DNA from: Geminicoccaceae bacterium
GTDB lineage: Bacteria > Pseudomonadota > Alphaproteobacteria > Geminicoccales > Geminicoccaceae
DNA: 64,000 bases
NCBI GenBank assembly: GCA_028285265.1
Contig: JANQPX010000013.1
Location: 62,001-126,000, forward strand
Direction: 5' to 3'
Shown: positions 8,531-17,673 of the stretch, piece after piece
Layout: every line of letters starts with the position of its first letter
Position numbering within the stretch: the stretch's first letter is position 1
Made by a program: the position numbers and the translations under genes
Notes under the pieces: model-generated
The model's input: only the letters and a program-made list of their open reading frames with translations
The model's database searches: none
What the model was told of the DNA's origin: nothing

Positions 8531-9595
8531 TTGAGCATGATCGATCACCTGACCATCCGACGTCCTGACGACTGGCACCTGCATCTACGTGACGGCGTGA
8601 TGTTGGAGGGCATCGTCAGCCCGTCATTTCAGCATATCGGCCGGGCGATCATCATGCCCAACCTGGTACCACCAGTGGTGCGCGGTGACGATGCTCGAGC
8701 CTATCGTGACCGCATTCTAAAAGCCATGGAGAAGGCAGGTCTTGAGACATCATCGGCGCATCGTCAGCTGCTGATGACAATCTATTTGACGGAAACCACC
8801 GATCCAGATGATGTCGAAGCCGCGGCGGCCGAAGGGCTCGTTCATGCGGTCAAGCTTTATCCCGCAGGCGCCACGACCAATTCAGACAGCGGTGTCAGCA
8901 GAATCGATACAGTCATCCCAGTTTTGGAACGTATGGCAGACGTCGCCTTGCCGCTTTGTGTTCATGGCGAGGTCACCGATCCTGAGGTCGACATTTTCGA
9001 TCGAGAGGCTGTTTTCATCGACCGCGTCCTTGATCCCGTCCGCCGTCGGGTCGACGGCCTGCGGGTCGTCATGGAACATGTGACGACGGATGACGCCGTC
9101 GCCTATGTGAGCGCTGCATCTTCAGGACTCGGCGCAACGATTACACCGCACCACTTGATGATCAACCGCAACCATCTGTTGGTCGGCGGGATCAAGCCCC
9201 ACTACTATTGCCTGCCAATTGTCAAACGTGAACGTCATCGCCTGGCCTTGCGTAAGGCAGCCACTTCGGGCGATCCACGCTTCTTTCTCGGAACCGACAG
9301 CGCCCCCCATGCCGATCACACCAAAGAAGCGCCTTGTGGCTGTGCAGGCGTGTTCAATGCGCCCAACACGCTTTCTTGCCTCGCTCAGGTCTTTGAGGAG
9401 GAACAAGCACTCGACAAACTCGAGGCATTCGCCTCTTTGCATGGTCCGGCCTTCTATCGCCTGCCGCCAAATGACGAGGTCATCACACTGACGAAACAGC
9501 ATGAGCCGGTCCGTTATCCCGAGAAAGTCGACACCGAAGCCGGTCCGGTCACGGTATTCGATCCGGGCACGCCGCTCTATTGGAACGTGACCTAG
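8531..9595 (+). CDS. pyrC: Dihydroorotase, E. coli PyrC type
   Basis: This 354-residue enzyme closes carbamoyl aspartate to dihydroorotate in pyrimidine synthesis. It closely follows E. coli PyrC in length and text. DWHLHLRD provides the two metal histidines, [11 protein letters not shown] the carboxylated lysine, VHGEVTD and HHLM.NRNH further histidines, and GTDSAPH the catalytic aspartate. Two starts are possible: the TTG at 8531 has GGAG 8 bases upstream, while the ATG at 8537 is 14 bases from it. TTG is therefore preferred. The TAG stop overlaps the stop of the convergent ThDP enzyme within a shared CTAG. pyrE lies 2 kb further on. Confidence 0.95.
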   Translation: MSMIDHLTIRRPDDWHLHLRDGVMLEGIVSPSFQHIGRAIIMPNLVPPVVRGDDARAYRDRILKAMEKAGLETSSAHRQLLMTIYLTETTDPDDVEAAAAEGLVHAVKLYPAGATTNSDSGVSRIDTVIPVLERMADVALPLCVHGEVTDPEVDIFDREAVFIDRVLDPVRRRVDGLRVVMEHVTTDDAVAYVSAASSGLGATITPHHLMINRNHLLVGGIKPHYYCLPIVKRERHRLALRKAATSGDPRFFLGTDSAPHADHTKEAPCGCAGVFNAPNTLSCLAQVFEEEQALDKLEAFASLHGPAFYRLPPNDEVITLTKQHEPVRYPEKVDTEAGPVTVFDPGTPLYWNVT

Positions 9596-11241
9596 AAGAC
9601 CGATGCACCCATGCCGCCACCGCGTAGAGCCGGTAGCAGCATGAATTCCCAAGGACTCGGCATTTCACCGCAGCGTATCTCGATGACACTCGGACCCTTA
9701 TGATCAAAAGCTTGCCGAAGAGCCGAACGCAGCGTTGCCGGCGATGAGGCCGGCAAGCCCATAGCTCCGAACGATTCGGCCAGTCTAACAAAGTCGGGAT
9801 TGACCAAGTCGGTGCCGATCAGGCGGTTCCCGAATTGGCTCTTTTGGATTCGGCGAACATTACCAAAGGCCCCATCATTAAAGACGATCGTGACCAGCGG
9901 TAGGTCGCGCTGGACGGCGATCGCTAGTTCCTGAACGTTGAACATGAAGCCACCGTCACCAGCAAGTGCGATAACCCGCTGAGTCGGCCTCGCCATTTGC
10001 ACACCAATCGAGGTCGGAACACCCCAGCCTAGCGTTCCTTGATAGCCATTGCAGATGAAGGTGCGAGGCTTATAGACGGGATAGGCGAAACGAGCCACAT
10101 AGCCGACTTGTACCAACTCATCGACGAGGATCCCATCTTCCGGCAACTCAGACCGGATCACCTCGAGATAATCGAGTTGCGGCTGGAGCTTGGCAAACTT
10201 TGCAGCAAAGCCTTCCTTGAGCCTGCCAATCTCGTCAGCCCGCCTCGCCCGTCGCCCCATATGGCTGGGCAACCGATCCGTAAGCCTTTGCACCACCGCA
10301 TCGGCATAACCGATCAGAGTAACATCGGGCTCGCGAATCCTGTTCACTTCGGCGGGGTCGATGTCGATCCGAATGATCTTCATCGCGTCATCGACTCCCC
10401 ATGCTAATTGCTGGGTCTGAAGGCGGGTCCCTATTCCAAGAATGACATCTGCATCCCGCCAGAGATGGTGACCAACCGGCACGGTCACGCTGAGGGGATT
10501 TCGACTGTCCACCACGCCATGCCCCATGCGAAAGGCGGTAACAGGTGCTTGCAACAGCTCCGCAAGCTCGGTGATCTCAGCACTCGCGTCTTGCGCGCCA
10601 CCGCCAACCACAATCAATGGTTTTTGCGCACCACCAAGCAGTTTTGCTGCCGTCTCAACCGCATCATCGTCGATCGCCAATGGCCGGCGCTGTCCACGGA
10701 CGTCTGTAAGATCGACAGCTGCCTTCTTTGCCCAAATATCCGCCGCACATTCGAGGCCTACAGGCTGTGGCTTGCCGTTGAGGAGCTGATTAAATGCCTC
10801 GTCGACCAGCTTTGGCCCTTCAATCGGCGCTTTGATGCTCGCGGACCATTTGGTTAGCAGGCCCAATATGCCAGACTGGTCGGGTATCTCATGCAGCAAT
10901 CCGAGACCACGACCGATGTAAGCCGACGGGATCTGGCCGATCAACGCGAGCACCTGAGCGCCACAACTTTGCGCCGTTGCGAGCGCGGTCGTGGTGTTCA
11001 AAAATCCAGGTCCGGGCACGACGCAATAGGCGCTCGGCGCCCCGGTAGCAAGCGCAGCGCCGAGCGCCATATACGCAGCGCCCTCTTCATGGCGGCTCTG
11101 CACGATCTCGATCCGATCCTTTGCGTCGAACAGGACATCGAACAACGGATCATTCTGGACACCCGGCAAACAAAACAGCCGCTGCACGCCGTGCTGGACG
11201 AGGCGCTCTACGATCGCCTCGGCGGTCGACAGCCGGTTCAT
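9592..11241 (-). CDS. ThDP-dependent enzyme, acetolactate-synthase/decarboxylase family
   Basis: This 549-residue protein has the three-domain layout of acetolactate synthases. The N-terminal pyrimidine-binding domain carries the catalytic Glu ([14 protein letters not shown], about residue 50). A central nucleotide-like domain has [12 protein letters not shown]. The C-terminal domain holds the ThDP motif [12 protein letters not shown]...FNDGAFGN. It cannot be assigned to biosynthetic ilvB: there is no ilvN small subunit next to it, and a decarboxylase or carboligase role is possible. The ATG at 11241 has GGGAG 6 bases upstream; the frame extends 54 codons further without support. It lies between pyrC and pyrE on the opposite strand, so it is not part of pyrimidine synthesis. 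Confidence 0.85.
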   Translation of the reverse strand: MNRLSTAEAIVERLVQHGVQRLFCLPGVQNDPLFDVLFDAKDRIEIVQSRHEEGAAYMALGAALATGAPSAYCVVPGPGFLNTTTALATAQSCGAQVLALIGQIPSAYIGRGLGLLHEIPDQSGILGLLTKWSASIKAPIEGPKLVDEAFNQLLNGKPQPVGLECAADIWAKKAAVDLTDVRGQRRPLAIDDDAVETAAKLLGGAQKPLIVVGGGAQDASAEITELAELLQAPVTAFRMGHGVVDSRNPLSVTVPVGHHLWRDADVILGIGTRLQTQQLAWGVDDAMKIIRIDIDPAEVNRIREPDVTLIGYADAVVQRLTDRLPSHMGRRARRADEIGRLKEGFAAKFAKLQPQLDYLEVIRSELPEDGILVDELVQVGYVARFAYPVYKPRTFICNGYQGTLGWGVPTSIGVQMARPTQRVIALAGDGGFMFNVQELAIAVQRDLPLVTIVFNDGAFGNVRRIQKSQFGNRLIGTDLVNPDFVRLAESFGAMGLPASSPATLRSALRQAFDHKGPSVIEIRCGEMPSPWEFMLLPALRGGGMGASVF

Positions 11242-11548
11242 ATCAGACTCCCGAATCATGGGGACAATGGGGTTCGTACCAAAAACGGACAGCGTTTCCA
11301 CCGGAAGGTCAAGGACGCATGATGACCAGCCATCCGAACGCACAAACAGACTCCCGAGATCATGTGAAACGGACGACCGAGTCCAGTGTTGGTCCACTGA
11401 CAAGTGCCATCGCGCGGAGGATGTTCGTGAACGTCACGAATTGGAGAGCCCACTCGCGTTTCTTGTGATGCCTCCGGGATGGGCTTGGCCGGGCTCGGAA
11501 AGCTGCTATAGAGGCAGGGTTTTATCCCCTTGTACGGAGTGAGTGCGG
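11242..11548. other. Divergent intergenic region between ThDP enzyme and pyrE
   Basis: This 307-base spacer holds no gene that I can support. Its right end carries the candidate pyrE promoter (11485-11512). Confidence 0.4.
11485..11512 (+). promoter_or_regulatory. Candidate sigma-70 promoter of pyrE
   Basis: TTGGCC (11485-11490) and TATAGA (11507-11512) are separated by 16 bases. Each hexamer matches the consensus at 4 of 6 positions. The predicted start would leave a leader of about 30 bases before the GGAG at 11536. Inferred from sequence only. Confidence 0.35.
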
Positions 11549-12250
11549 ATGTCTTTTGCCGCTGGCTTTCCTGAGCCTGACGTGATCGCTGAGCTAACCG
11601 CGAAGATGCTCTTGGAAATCAAAGCCGTGCATTTTCGGGCCGATGAGCCCTATACATTTACATCCGGTCTGAAGAGCCCCGTTTACATCGATTGTCGCAA
11701 ACTGATCTCTTATCCCCGCATCCGTGGCACCTTGATGGACTTCGCGATCGCTACCTTAGCAAGGAATGCAGGCTTCGAGCGCTTCGACGGTGTGGCCGGC
11801 GGTGAAACCGCTGGCATTCCGTTTGCCGCCTGGATCGCAGAGCGCTTAGGTCTCCCGATGTATTATGTACGCAAAAAGCCAAAGGGTTTTGGTCGCGACG
11901 CACAAATTGAGGGCGACAGCGTCGATGAGAAACGGATCCTCTTGGTCGAAGACCTAACAACCGACGGCGGCAGCAAACTCACTTTCGCCGAGGCACTACG
12001 AACCGCGGGCGCTGAGGTCACCGATACGCTGGTCGTCTTCTACTATGATATCTTTCCTGAGACACGGCCCAAACTTCATGCCAGCGGTCTCACCCTACAT
12101 AATCTAGCCACCTGGAAAGACGTTCTCGCGGTGTCGCGAACGGCCGGACATTTCGACACCTCGACCCTCGATCAGGTCGAGATGTTCTTGGACCAGCCGC
12201 TCAAATGGTCAGCAGCACATGGCGGCATCTCGGAGATGGCCCCTTCATAA
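11549..12250 (+). CDS. pyrE: Orotate phosphoribosyltransferase
   Basis: This 233-residue cytoplasmic enzyme joins orotate and PRPP to give orotidine 5'-phosphate, the step after dihydroorotate oxidation. The type I PRTase PRPP loop is present as [15 protein letters not shown]. The N-terminal region [17 protein letters not shown] and the catalytic-loop region [11 protein letters not shown] are typical of OPRT. The ATG at 11549 is chosen because GGAG (11536-11539) lies 9 bases away; the GTG at 11543 would be only 3 bases from it. pyrC is nearby on the same strand but separated by a gene of the opposite strand. Confidence 0.95.
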   Translation: MSFAAGFPEPDVIAELTAKMLLEIKAVHFRADEPYTFTSGLKSPVYIDCRKLISYPRIRGTLMDFAIATLARNAGFERFDGVAGGETAGIPFAAWIAERLGLPMYYVRKKPKGFGRDAQIEGDSVDEKRILLVEDLTTDGGSKLTFAEALRTAGAEVTDTLVVFYYDIFPETRPKLHASGLTLHNLATWKDVLAVSRTAGHFDTSTLDQVEMFLDQPLKWSAAHGGISEMAPS

Positions 12251-12636
12251 GTCACCGCGCACAGCCGCTGACGAAACGCGATTGACAATGAGATCCAGCC
12301 TAACGGGTCGCCAAGACATACAAAGCGCCCCATCCAGGGCTTGGGCCGGTACGATAGCGCCCGCCACGGAATGCTGACCCCAGGACTATCGCAGTAAGTC
12401 CGCGATACAGCGTTCGCTATCACGTCGGGCTGTCGTCGTATCCGTCTTGAGCAACCCGACGCCCGTTCCGTTGTCTTGGCCCGTCGACTTGTCGATCAGC
12501 GGTGGGCACATTCGACCAGGTTTCAGCGTTGTTGCCTGGCGCTGTTCAATGGATGATGCGATCGTTCGCGTCGTCGACGTCCGCGAAAAACCGGTGCAAG
12601 GTGCTTCATCGGATTGACCGCTCAGGAGGGCTGCTT
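12251..12636. other. Intergenic region, no gene seen
   Basis: This is a 386-base spacer between pyrE and the MaoC gene. I see no RNA gene, terminator or conserved protein. The upstream part of the open frame from 12502 lacks conserved content and is read as noncoding. Confidence 0.4.
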
Positions 12637-13167
12637 GTGACAGGATATGGCATCGAGAAGATTGGTGAGCAGCGCTACCGGGAGACTCCGGGTCGGTCTT
12701 ATGAAGACTTCACCGTCGGGGATGTCTATGAACATTGGCCGGGCAGAACGGTCACTGAGACCGACAATGTCTGGTTCACCAATCTGACCATGAACACCCA
12801 TCCCGTGCATTTCGATTCGCATTATGCGGCAGCGACGGAGTTCGGTCGGTGTCTGGTGAATTCGACCCTCACGCTAGCATTGGTTGCTGGCATGGCGGTG
12901 AGTGGATCGAGCCAAAGAGCCGTCGCAAATCTTGGCTGGGAAGAAGTGAAGATGCCGGCACCCGTCTTTGTCGGCGACACGCTTTACGCGGAGACGGAGG
13001 TGCTTGGCAAACGGCTTTCCAAGTCCAGGCCAACACAGGGAATCGTGCGAGTACGGCATATTGGACGCAACCAAGATGGTGTCGTCGTCATCGATATGAT
13101 CCGATCATTTTTGGTTGCGAAACGAGACCATGGGACAGTGGACGGCTTTAGGCGGCCGTCCACCTAA
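12637..13167 (+). CDS. MaoC-family (hot-dog) dehydratase
   Basis: A 176-residue single hot-dog protein of the MaoC/(R)-enoyl-CoA hydratase type. The family motif is visible as TMNTHPVHFDSHYA (Asp and His catalytic pair) followed by a substrate-binding segment FGRCLVNSTLTLAL. The GTG at 12637 is chosen because a perfect AGGAGG lies 7 bases upstream (12624-12629); the frame is open 45 codons further but without homology. Its TAA overlaps the ATG of the MFS gene by one base, so they are co-transcribed. It probably hydrates or dehydrates an acyl-CoA. The duplicated mesaconyl-CoA hydratase of the ethylmalonyl-CoA pathway is a separate gene at 45455. Confidence 0.85.
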   Translation: MTGYGIEKIGEQRYRETPGRSYEDFTVGDVYEHWPGRTVTETDNVWFTNLTMNTHPVHFDSHYAAATEFGRCLVNSTLTLALVAGMAVSGSSQRAVANLGWEEVKMPAPVFVGDTLYAETEVLGKRLSKSRPTQGIVRVRHIGRNQDGVVVIDMIRSFLVAKRDHGTVDGFRRPST

Positions 13168-14444
13168 TGGACCAACGGCAGGACCGTGCTGAGACGGCGA
13201 GCCAGCCACCACCCCGCCCGGCTCACATCCACCAACCCGCCTTGCGACAGACCCGCGTCGCTGAGTTCGTGGCGCTATGTGCGCTCCTAACGTCGATGGT
13301 AGCGCTGTCGATCGACAGCATGTTGCCGGCGCTTCGAACGATAGGTGCCGAGTTGGAAGCAGGAAGTGACAACCGGGCTCAATTTACTGTATCGGCGTTC
13401 TTTCTTGGCCTCGGCCTTGGGCAAATGTTCTATGGACCGCTTTCCGATCGCATTGGCCGAAAGCCTGCTATTCAGGCTGGGCTCGGAATCTTCGTCCTCG
13501 GCTCAATACTATCGATTGTCGCCTCTTCCTTTACGATGATCTTGGTCGGCAGAATGCTGCAGGGACTTGGAGCAGCCGGCCCCCGGATCGTGACGATTGC
13601 GATGGTGCGTGATCGCTTTTCCGGCGCAGAGATGGCCAAAATTCTCTCGCTCGTGATGGCTCTTTTCCTACTGGTGCCGACCGTTGCCCCTGCCATCGGC
13701 CAGGCCATCCTGATGGTGGCATCTTGGCGCTGGATTTTTGGCCTCCTGCTAGCCGTCGCCGTCATTGGCTGGTTGTGGTTGGTCTTCCGTCAGCCCGAGA
13801 CATTAAAGCCAGAATTTCGTCGCCCGTTCTCATTCGGCACGATCATCAGAGGAGTCGTCGAGACCTTCCGCATCCGAGCAACAACCGGTTACGCACTGGC
13901 GGCGGGCCTGATTCTTGGCGCATTTCTGGGCTTTTTGAACACCGCCGCCCAGATGCTGCAGGGACAATATGGCTTAGGCGCACTGATGCCCTTCTATTTC
14001 GGTGCGCTCGCCCTAACCCAGGGTGGGGCATCGCTCGTGAATTCGCGGCTGGTGATGCGTTTCGGCATGCGGCCTTTGACCCGGGTTGCCATCACCGGTG
14101 TCATTCTGTGTTCAACTCTCTTCTTTCTGTTTGCAGCGACGATGGATGGCCATCCACCATTCTGGTCACTCATGGCCTATCTCCTACTGATCTTTTTTTT
14201 CGTCGGCCTCCTCTTCGGCAATCTGAACGCTCTTGCTATGGAACCGCTCGGTCATATGGCCGGCGTCGGTGCTAGCGCGATTGGGACAGTTACGACCCTT
14301 ATGGCTATGGTCCTCGGGGCCTCGATCGGTCTCCTGTACAACAACACGGTCCTTCCATTGACGGGCGGCTTCGCACTCCTTGGCTTTCTCTCCCTTCTGG
14401 TGATGCTCTGGGCAGGACGCCAGACGGTGACGTCATCGGTTTAG
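13167..14444 (+). CDS. Bcr/CflA-family drug-type MFS exporter
   Basis: This 425-residue inner-membrane protein has twelve predicted hydrophobic helices and a Pro/Arg/Gln-rich cytoplasmic N-terminus of about 30 residues. The Bcr/CflA signature is seen in helix 1 (SIDSMLPALRTIG) and in the loop MFYGPLSDRIGRKPAIQAG, which is the MFS motif A. A second motif follows in LQGLGAAGPRIVTIAMVRDRF. Such proteins export drugs or small metabolites by proton antiport. The start overlaps the stop of the MaoC gene (TAATG), showing translational coupling. The cargo is unknown. Confidence 0.9.
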   Translation: MDQRQDRAETASQPPPRPAHIHQPALRQTRVAEFVALCALLTSMVALSIDSMLPALRTIGAELEAGSDNRAQFTVSAFFLGLGLGQMFYGPLSDRIGRKPAIQAGLGIFVLGSILSIVASSFTMILVGRMLQGLGAAGPRIVTIAMVRDRFSGAEMAKILSLVMALFLLVPTVAPAIGQAILMVASWRWIFGLLLAVAVIGWLWLVFRQPETLKPEFRRPFSFGTIIRGVVETFRIRATTGYALAAGLILGAFLGFLNTAAQMLQGQYGLGALMPFYFGALALTQGGASLVNSRLVMRFGMRPLTRVAITGVILCSTLFFLFAATMDGHPPFWSLMAYLLLIFFFVGLLFGNLNALAMEPLGHMAGVGASAIGTVTTLMAMVLGASIGLLYNNTVLPLTGGFALLGFLSLLVMLWAGRQTVTSSV

Positions 14445-14611
14445 GAGCCAACGTTTTGGTCGAAAAGGCAGGATCTTTGGTCGTCCCATGTCACGCATGG
14501 GCTTGCCGCACCCGACTTCCGGCATTAAAGCTATCGCCGCTCCTATCATCGCATCATCACACAATTTGGGAGAGCAGGCGGTATCGTTGATACCCCTTCG
14601 CAACAGACCAT

Positions 14612-16363
14612 ATGACGCCAACGCCGACGAGCAACCCCAGCTTAGCCTTTCGCCGCGCCGACTTTCAAAGCCTGACGGAAGCGCTCGATTATGCTGCTCA
14701 GGGGGTGACGGGCTTGAATTTTTACTCGGCCCGTGCCGAGCTGGCTGCGACACTCACCTATGCGGAACTGCGCGATCGGGCCACCACCATGGCTCGGGGA
14801 CTGATCCAAGCCGGTATTCAGCCCGGCCAACGATTCGTGCTGCTCGGCGATACCGATCCTGACATCATCATCGGTTTCTTCGCTTGCCAATATGCAAGTC
14901 TCGTCCCCGTGATTGTGCCGATTCCAGCAAGCTTAGGCGGACGAGATGCGTATGTGGAGCAGCTCAAACGGCTCCTAACGAGTTCGGAGGCTGCCGTGGC
15001 GATGGCCCCAGAGGCGTATCTAGGCTTCCTAGAGCAAGCCGTCGCCGGACTGCCGGTCAAACCCATGACCGGCTCGCCGGCCGACTTCGCCGACCTGCCC
15101 GGCGGGGCAGTCGACATCCGCCCCTTCGGCCCCGATGACGCTTGTTATCTCCAATACTCTTCGGGTAGCACACGTTGGCCACACGGTGTGGACGTGCCAC
15201 AGCGTTGCTTGATGGCCAATGGTCATGCAATCGCCGCGCATGGTTTGGACGTTCGGCCTCATGACCGCGGAATTTCCTGGTTGCCGCTCTATCACGATAT
15301 GGGCCTTGTCGGCTTTCTTCTCACCCCACTTCTTTGCCAGCTGACATGTGACTATCTCGCCACTCGGGATTTCGCCCGGCGCTCGCTCACCTGGCTCAAG
15401 CTGATCGGCGACAATGGGAGTTCACTCTCCTACAGCCCCACCTTCGGCTACGATCTTTGTTGCCGGCGCGCGGAGAACACGTCGCAAACCTTCGATCTCA
15501 AGAGCTGGCGCGCTGCTGGCATCGGTGGTGACATGATCCAGCCGCAGGTTATGGAGCGCTTTGCCGATACGTTCGCGCCCCACGGCTTTGATCGAAAGGC
15601 ATTCGTCGCAAGCTATGGCATGGCAGAGGCGACCTTGGCTGTCAGTTTCGCATCCCTCGATCGCGGCCTTCATGTCGATCAGATCGATCGGACAAAACTC
15701 GCGGACGCCCACGTAGCGCTTCCAGTAAGCAGCGATGATATGGGGGAAGGAAGTCGAGACTTTGCCTTTTGCGGTCCTGCTCTCCCCGGTCATGAGATCG
15801 AAGTTCGTGATCGCGAAGGCGTTGTGCTGGATGATCGGCTGGTTGGCAGAATCTTCGTTAAAGGCCCAAGCATTGCCAAGGGCTATTTTGGCGAGCCCGA
15901 GGCCAGTGCACGCGTCTTCAAGGATGGTTGGCTTGACACCGGTGATCTTGGCTATCTCGTGAATGGCGAAGTCGTGATTACCGGGCGCAGCAAAGATCTC
16001 ATGATCATCAACGGCCGCAATATTTGGCCCCAAGACGTTGAATGGGCCGTTGAGGAGTTGGAGGGACTCCGCCGAGGCGATGCCGCCGCCTTTTCGATTG
16101 AGGAATCAGCAGGCGAGCCCGAGGTGATCATTTTGGTCCAGTGCCGCAGCCGGGATTCCGCCTATCGAGAGCAGTTGCGAAAGGACGTCAAAGCCGCCGC
16201 GTCTCGAGCTGTGGCCATCGACGGTGACGTGCTCCTTGTACCGCCGCATAGCCTACCCATGACCTCATCAGGCAAGCTCAGCCGAGCCCGCGCGAAGCAG
16301 AACTACGTGGACGGCCTGTATACAGACGTGGACGAACCACTCGCCATGGCAGCAGGCGACTGA
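14612..16363 (+). CDS. Fatty acyl-AMP ligase / acyl-ACP synthetase of the sphingolipid cluster
   Basis: This 583-residue adenylate-forming enzyme has an FAAL-like nucleotide loop (YSSGSTRWPHGV), AMP-binding motif ASYGMAEATL, and the hinge region TGDLGYLVNGEVVITGRSKDL. It would activate a fatty acid as acyl-AMP and load it on the small acyl carrier protein encoded two genes downstream. Gene order ligase - epimerase-like reductase - ACP - serine palmitoyltransferase is the same as the Caulobacter crescentus ceramide genes (CC_1165 to CC_1162, from memory), where an acyl-ACP synthetase occupies this place. The usual Lys at the end of the P-loop is His here. No strong ribosome-binding site precedes the ATG. 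Confidence 0.85.
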   Translation: MTPTPTSNPSLAFRRADFQSLTEALDYAAQGVTGLNFYSARAELAATLTYAELRDRATTMARGLIQAGIQPGQRFVLLGDTDPDIIIGFFACQYASLVPVIVPIPASLGGRDAYVEQLKRLLTSSEAAVAMAPEAYLGFLEQAVAGLPVKPMTGSPADFADLPGGAVDIRPFGPDDACYLQYSSGSTRWPHGVDVPQRCLMANGHAIAAHGLDVRPHDRGISWLPLYHDMGLVGFLLTPLLCQLTCDYLATRDFARRSLTWLKLIGDNGSSLSYSPTFGYDLCCRRAENTSQTFDLKSWRAAGIGGDMIQPQVMERFADTFAPHGFDRKAFVASYGMAEATLAVSFASLDRGLHVDQIDRTKLADAHVALPVSSDDMGEGSRDFAFCGPALPGHEIEVRDREGVVLDDRLVGRIFVKGPSIAKGYFGEPEASARVFKDGWLDTGDLGYLVNGEVVITGRSKDLMIINGRNIWPQDVEWAVEELEGLRRGDAAAFSIEESAGEPEVIILVQCRSRDSAYREQLRKDVKAAASRAVAIDGDVLLVPPHSLPMTSSGKLSRARAKQNYVDGLYTDVDEPLAMAAGD

Positions 16364-16367
16364 TCTC

Positions 16368-17312
16368 ATGCCGGCCGTCGCCATTACAGGCGGAAGCGGC
16401 TTCATCGGTAGGCGGCTGATCGAGCGACTTGGTCGAGACGACATCTCGGCGAAAGCGTTGATGCGCCACCCGCGCATGCCCTATGATACCCATAACGACC
16501 ATCTTCGCATTGTCCGGGGATCGCTCCAGGACGACGCCGCAATCCGCGAACTGGTTGATGATGTCGATGCCGTCGTTCACTTAGCTGGCCTGATCAAGGC
16601 AAAAAACCGCAGGGCTTTCTTCGATGTCAACGAAGGTGGCGTTCGCCACCTCGCCGATAGGATCGCGGCGTGCCCGAAGCCACCAAAGCTGGTGTTGGTT
16701 TCGTCACTTGCTGCTCGGGAACCAGCCCTCTCAAGCTATGCTGCGAGCAAACGTGCGGGGGAGGAGGTGCTATCGACATTGAAGGAATCGGTGCCCTGGA
16801 CAATTCTTCGCCCGCCGGCGGTCTATGGGCCGGGAGACCGCGAAACGCTCGCTTTCTTTAAGGGCGTCAAACGACGCTTCGGTGTCAAACTTGGTCATGA
16901 GCATGCACGCTTTTCGCTGCTCTATGTCGATGATCTCGTTGACTTGATCCTGGCGGTCATCGCCCCCCAAATCGCGCACAAGCAGACTCTCGAACCGGAC
17001 GATGGCAAGAATGGCGGTCACAGTTGGTGTGGCATGATTGCCGCGGCTGAGAAAGCTCTCGGGGTCCAGTCCATCCGCCTGCACCCGCCCAAGGCTCTGC
17101 TGATGGCTCTTGGCTATGCCAATGTCGGACTGCGTTTGCTGCCCGGCTATACGCCCATGCTAACCCCAGAAAAAGTTAGAGAAATCACACATTTGAACTG
17201 GGTTTCTCATTCTAGATCGATCCCATCTATGACGGATTGGAAACCCAAGACCCCCGTCGACCGCGGCTTTCCGGCAACGATCGACTGGTATCAATTGCAC
17301 AGTTTGTTGTGA
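16368..17312 (+). CDS. cerR: NAD(P)-dependent epimerase-like reductase, CerR-type ceramide reductase
   Basis: A 314-residue extended SDR. The N-terminus has the GGSGFIGRRL nucleotide-binding loop, the middle has AGLIKAKNRRAFFDVNEGG, and the catalytic Tyr-Lys is in SYAASKRAGEE. It starts 4 bases after the ligase stop and precedes the ACP and spt genes. In Caulobacter the protein at the same position, CerR, reduces 3-oxo-ceramide, which is the role inferred here. Annotation pipelines would call it a sugar epimerase; the gene context argues for lipid reduction. Confidence 0.8.
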   Translation: MPAVAITGGSGFIGRRLIERLGRDDISAKALMRHPRMPYDTHNDHLRIVRGSLQDDAAIRELVDDVDAVVHLAGLIKAKNRRAFFDVNEGGVRHLADRIAACPKPPKLVLVSSLAAREPALSSYAASKRAGEEVLSTLKESVPWTILRPPAVYGPGDRETLAFFKGVKRRFGVKLGHEHARFSLLYVDDLVDLILAVIAPQIAHKQTLEPDDGKNGGHSWCGMIAAAEKALGVQSIRLHPPKALLMALGYANVGLRLLPGYTPMLTPEKVREITHLNWVSHSRSIPSMTDWKPKTPVDRGFPATIDWYQLHSLL

Positions 17313-17321
17313 CAAATTGCA

Positions 17322-17340
17322 ACAATTTGTGACTTCGACT
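17322..17340. promoter_or_regulatory. Palindromic operator candidate upstream of acp-spt
   Basis: ACAAATTG (17322-17329) and CAATTTGT (17333-17340) form a perfect 8-base inverted repeat around CAA. TTGTGAC occurs directly on each side (17317-17323 and 17337-17343). The site lies in the 115-base gap between cerR and the ACP gene, about 88 bases before the ACP start. The geometry fits a repressor-binding site. No regulator gene is adjacent. Confidence 0.45.
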
Positions 17341-17427
17341 ACGACACCAATCCTTGCACTGTCGCAGAGGTCTCCGCTAGGACCGAGCATCGTCTGCGCG
17401 AAGAGAAAGGCATCCGAGCCGTTCTGA

Positions 17428-17670
17428 ATGACCCAAGATTATGTCAAGCACGTCATCGCCGTTTTGCAAAAGTTTGACAAAACGGGAAAAACCATCGGGG
17501 CAGACACCGATATCGCTGCTGAGCTGGATTTGGACTCGCTCGCTGTGATGGACGTGGTCATGGAGTTGGAAGACGGTCTCGATATCTCCATTCCTTTAAA
17601 TCTAATTCCCGATATTCGAACGGTGGGCGATTTGGCCGACACGATTGGTCAGTTGAAGGAGGAAACCTGA
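17428..17670 (+). CDS. Dedicated acyl carrier protein of sphingolipid synthesis
   Basis: An 80-residue acidic ACP with the phosphopantetheine attachment site in ELDLDSLAVMDV. It is not the housekeeping AcpP, whose neighbours would be fabD/fabG/fabF. It sits between the CerR-like reductase and the serine palmitoyltransferase, 3 bases before the latter. It probably receives the acyl chain from the acyl-AMP ligase and presents acyl-ACP to serine palmitoyltransferase, as proposed for Caulobacter. The end of this gene contains the strong AAGGAGGA ribosome-binding site of spt. Confidence 0.9.
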   Translation: MTQDYVKHVIAVLQKFDKTGKTIGADTDIAAELDLDSLAVMDVVMELEDGLDISIPLNLIPDIRTVGDLADTIGQLKEET

Positions 17671-17673
17671 ACG

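Noticed and set aside
15422-16033. 203-codon minus-strand frame
   Set aside because: It is antisense to the acyl-AMP ligase with its complete AMP-binding motifs.
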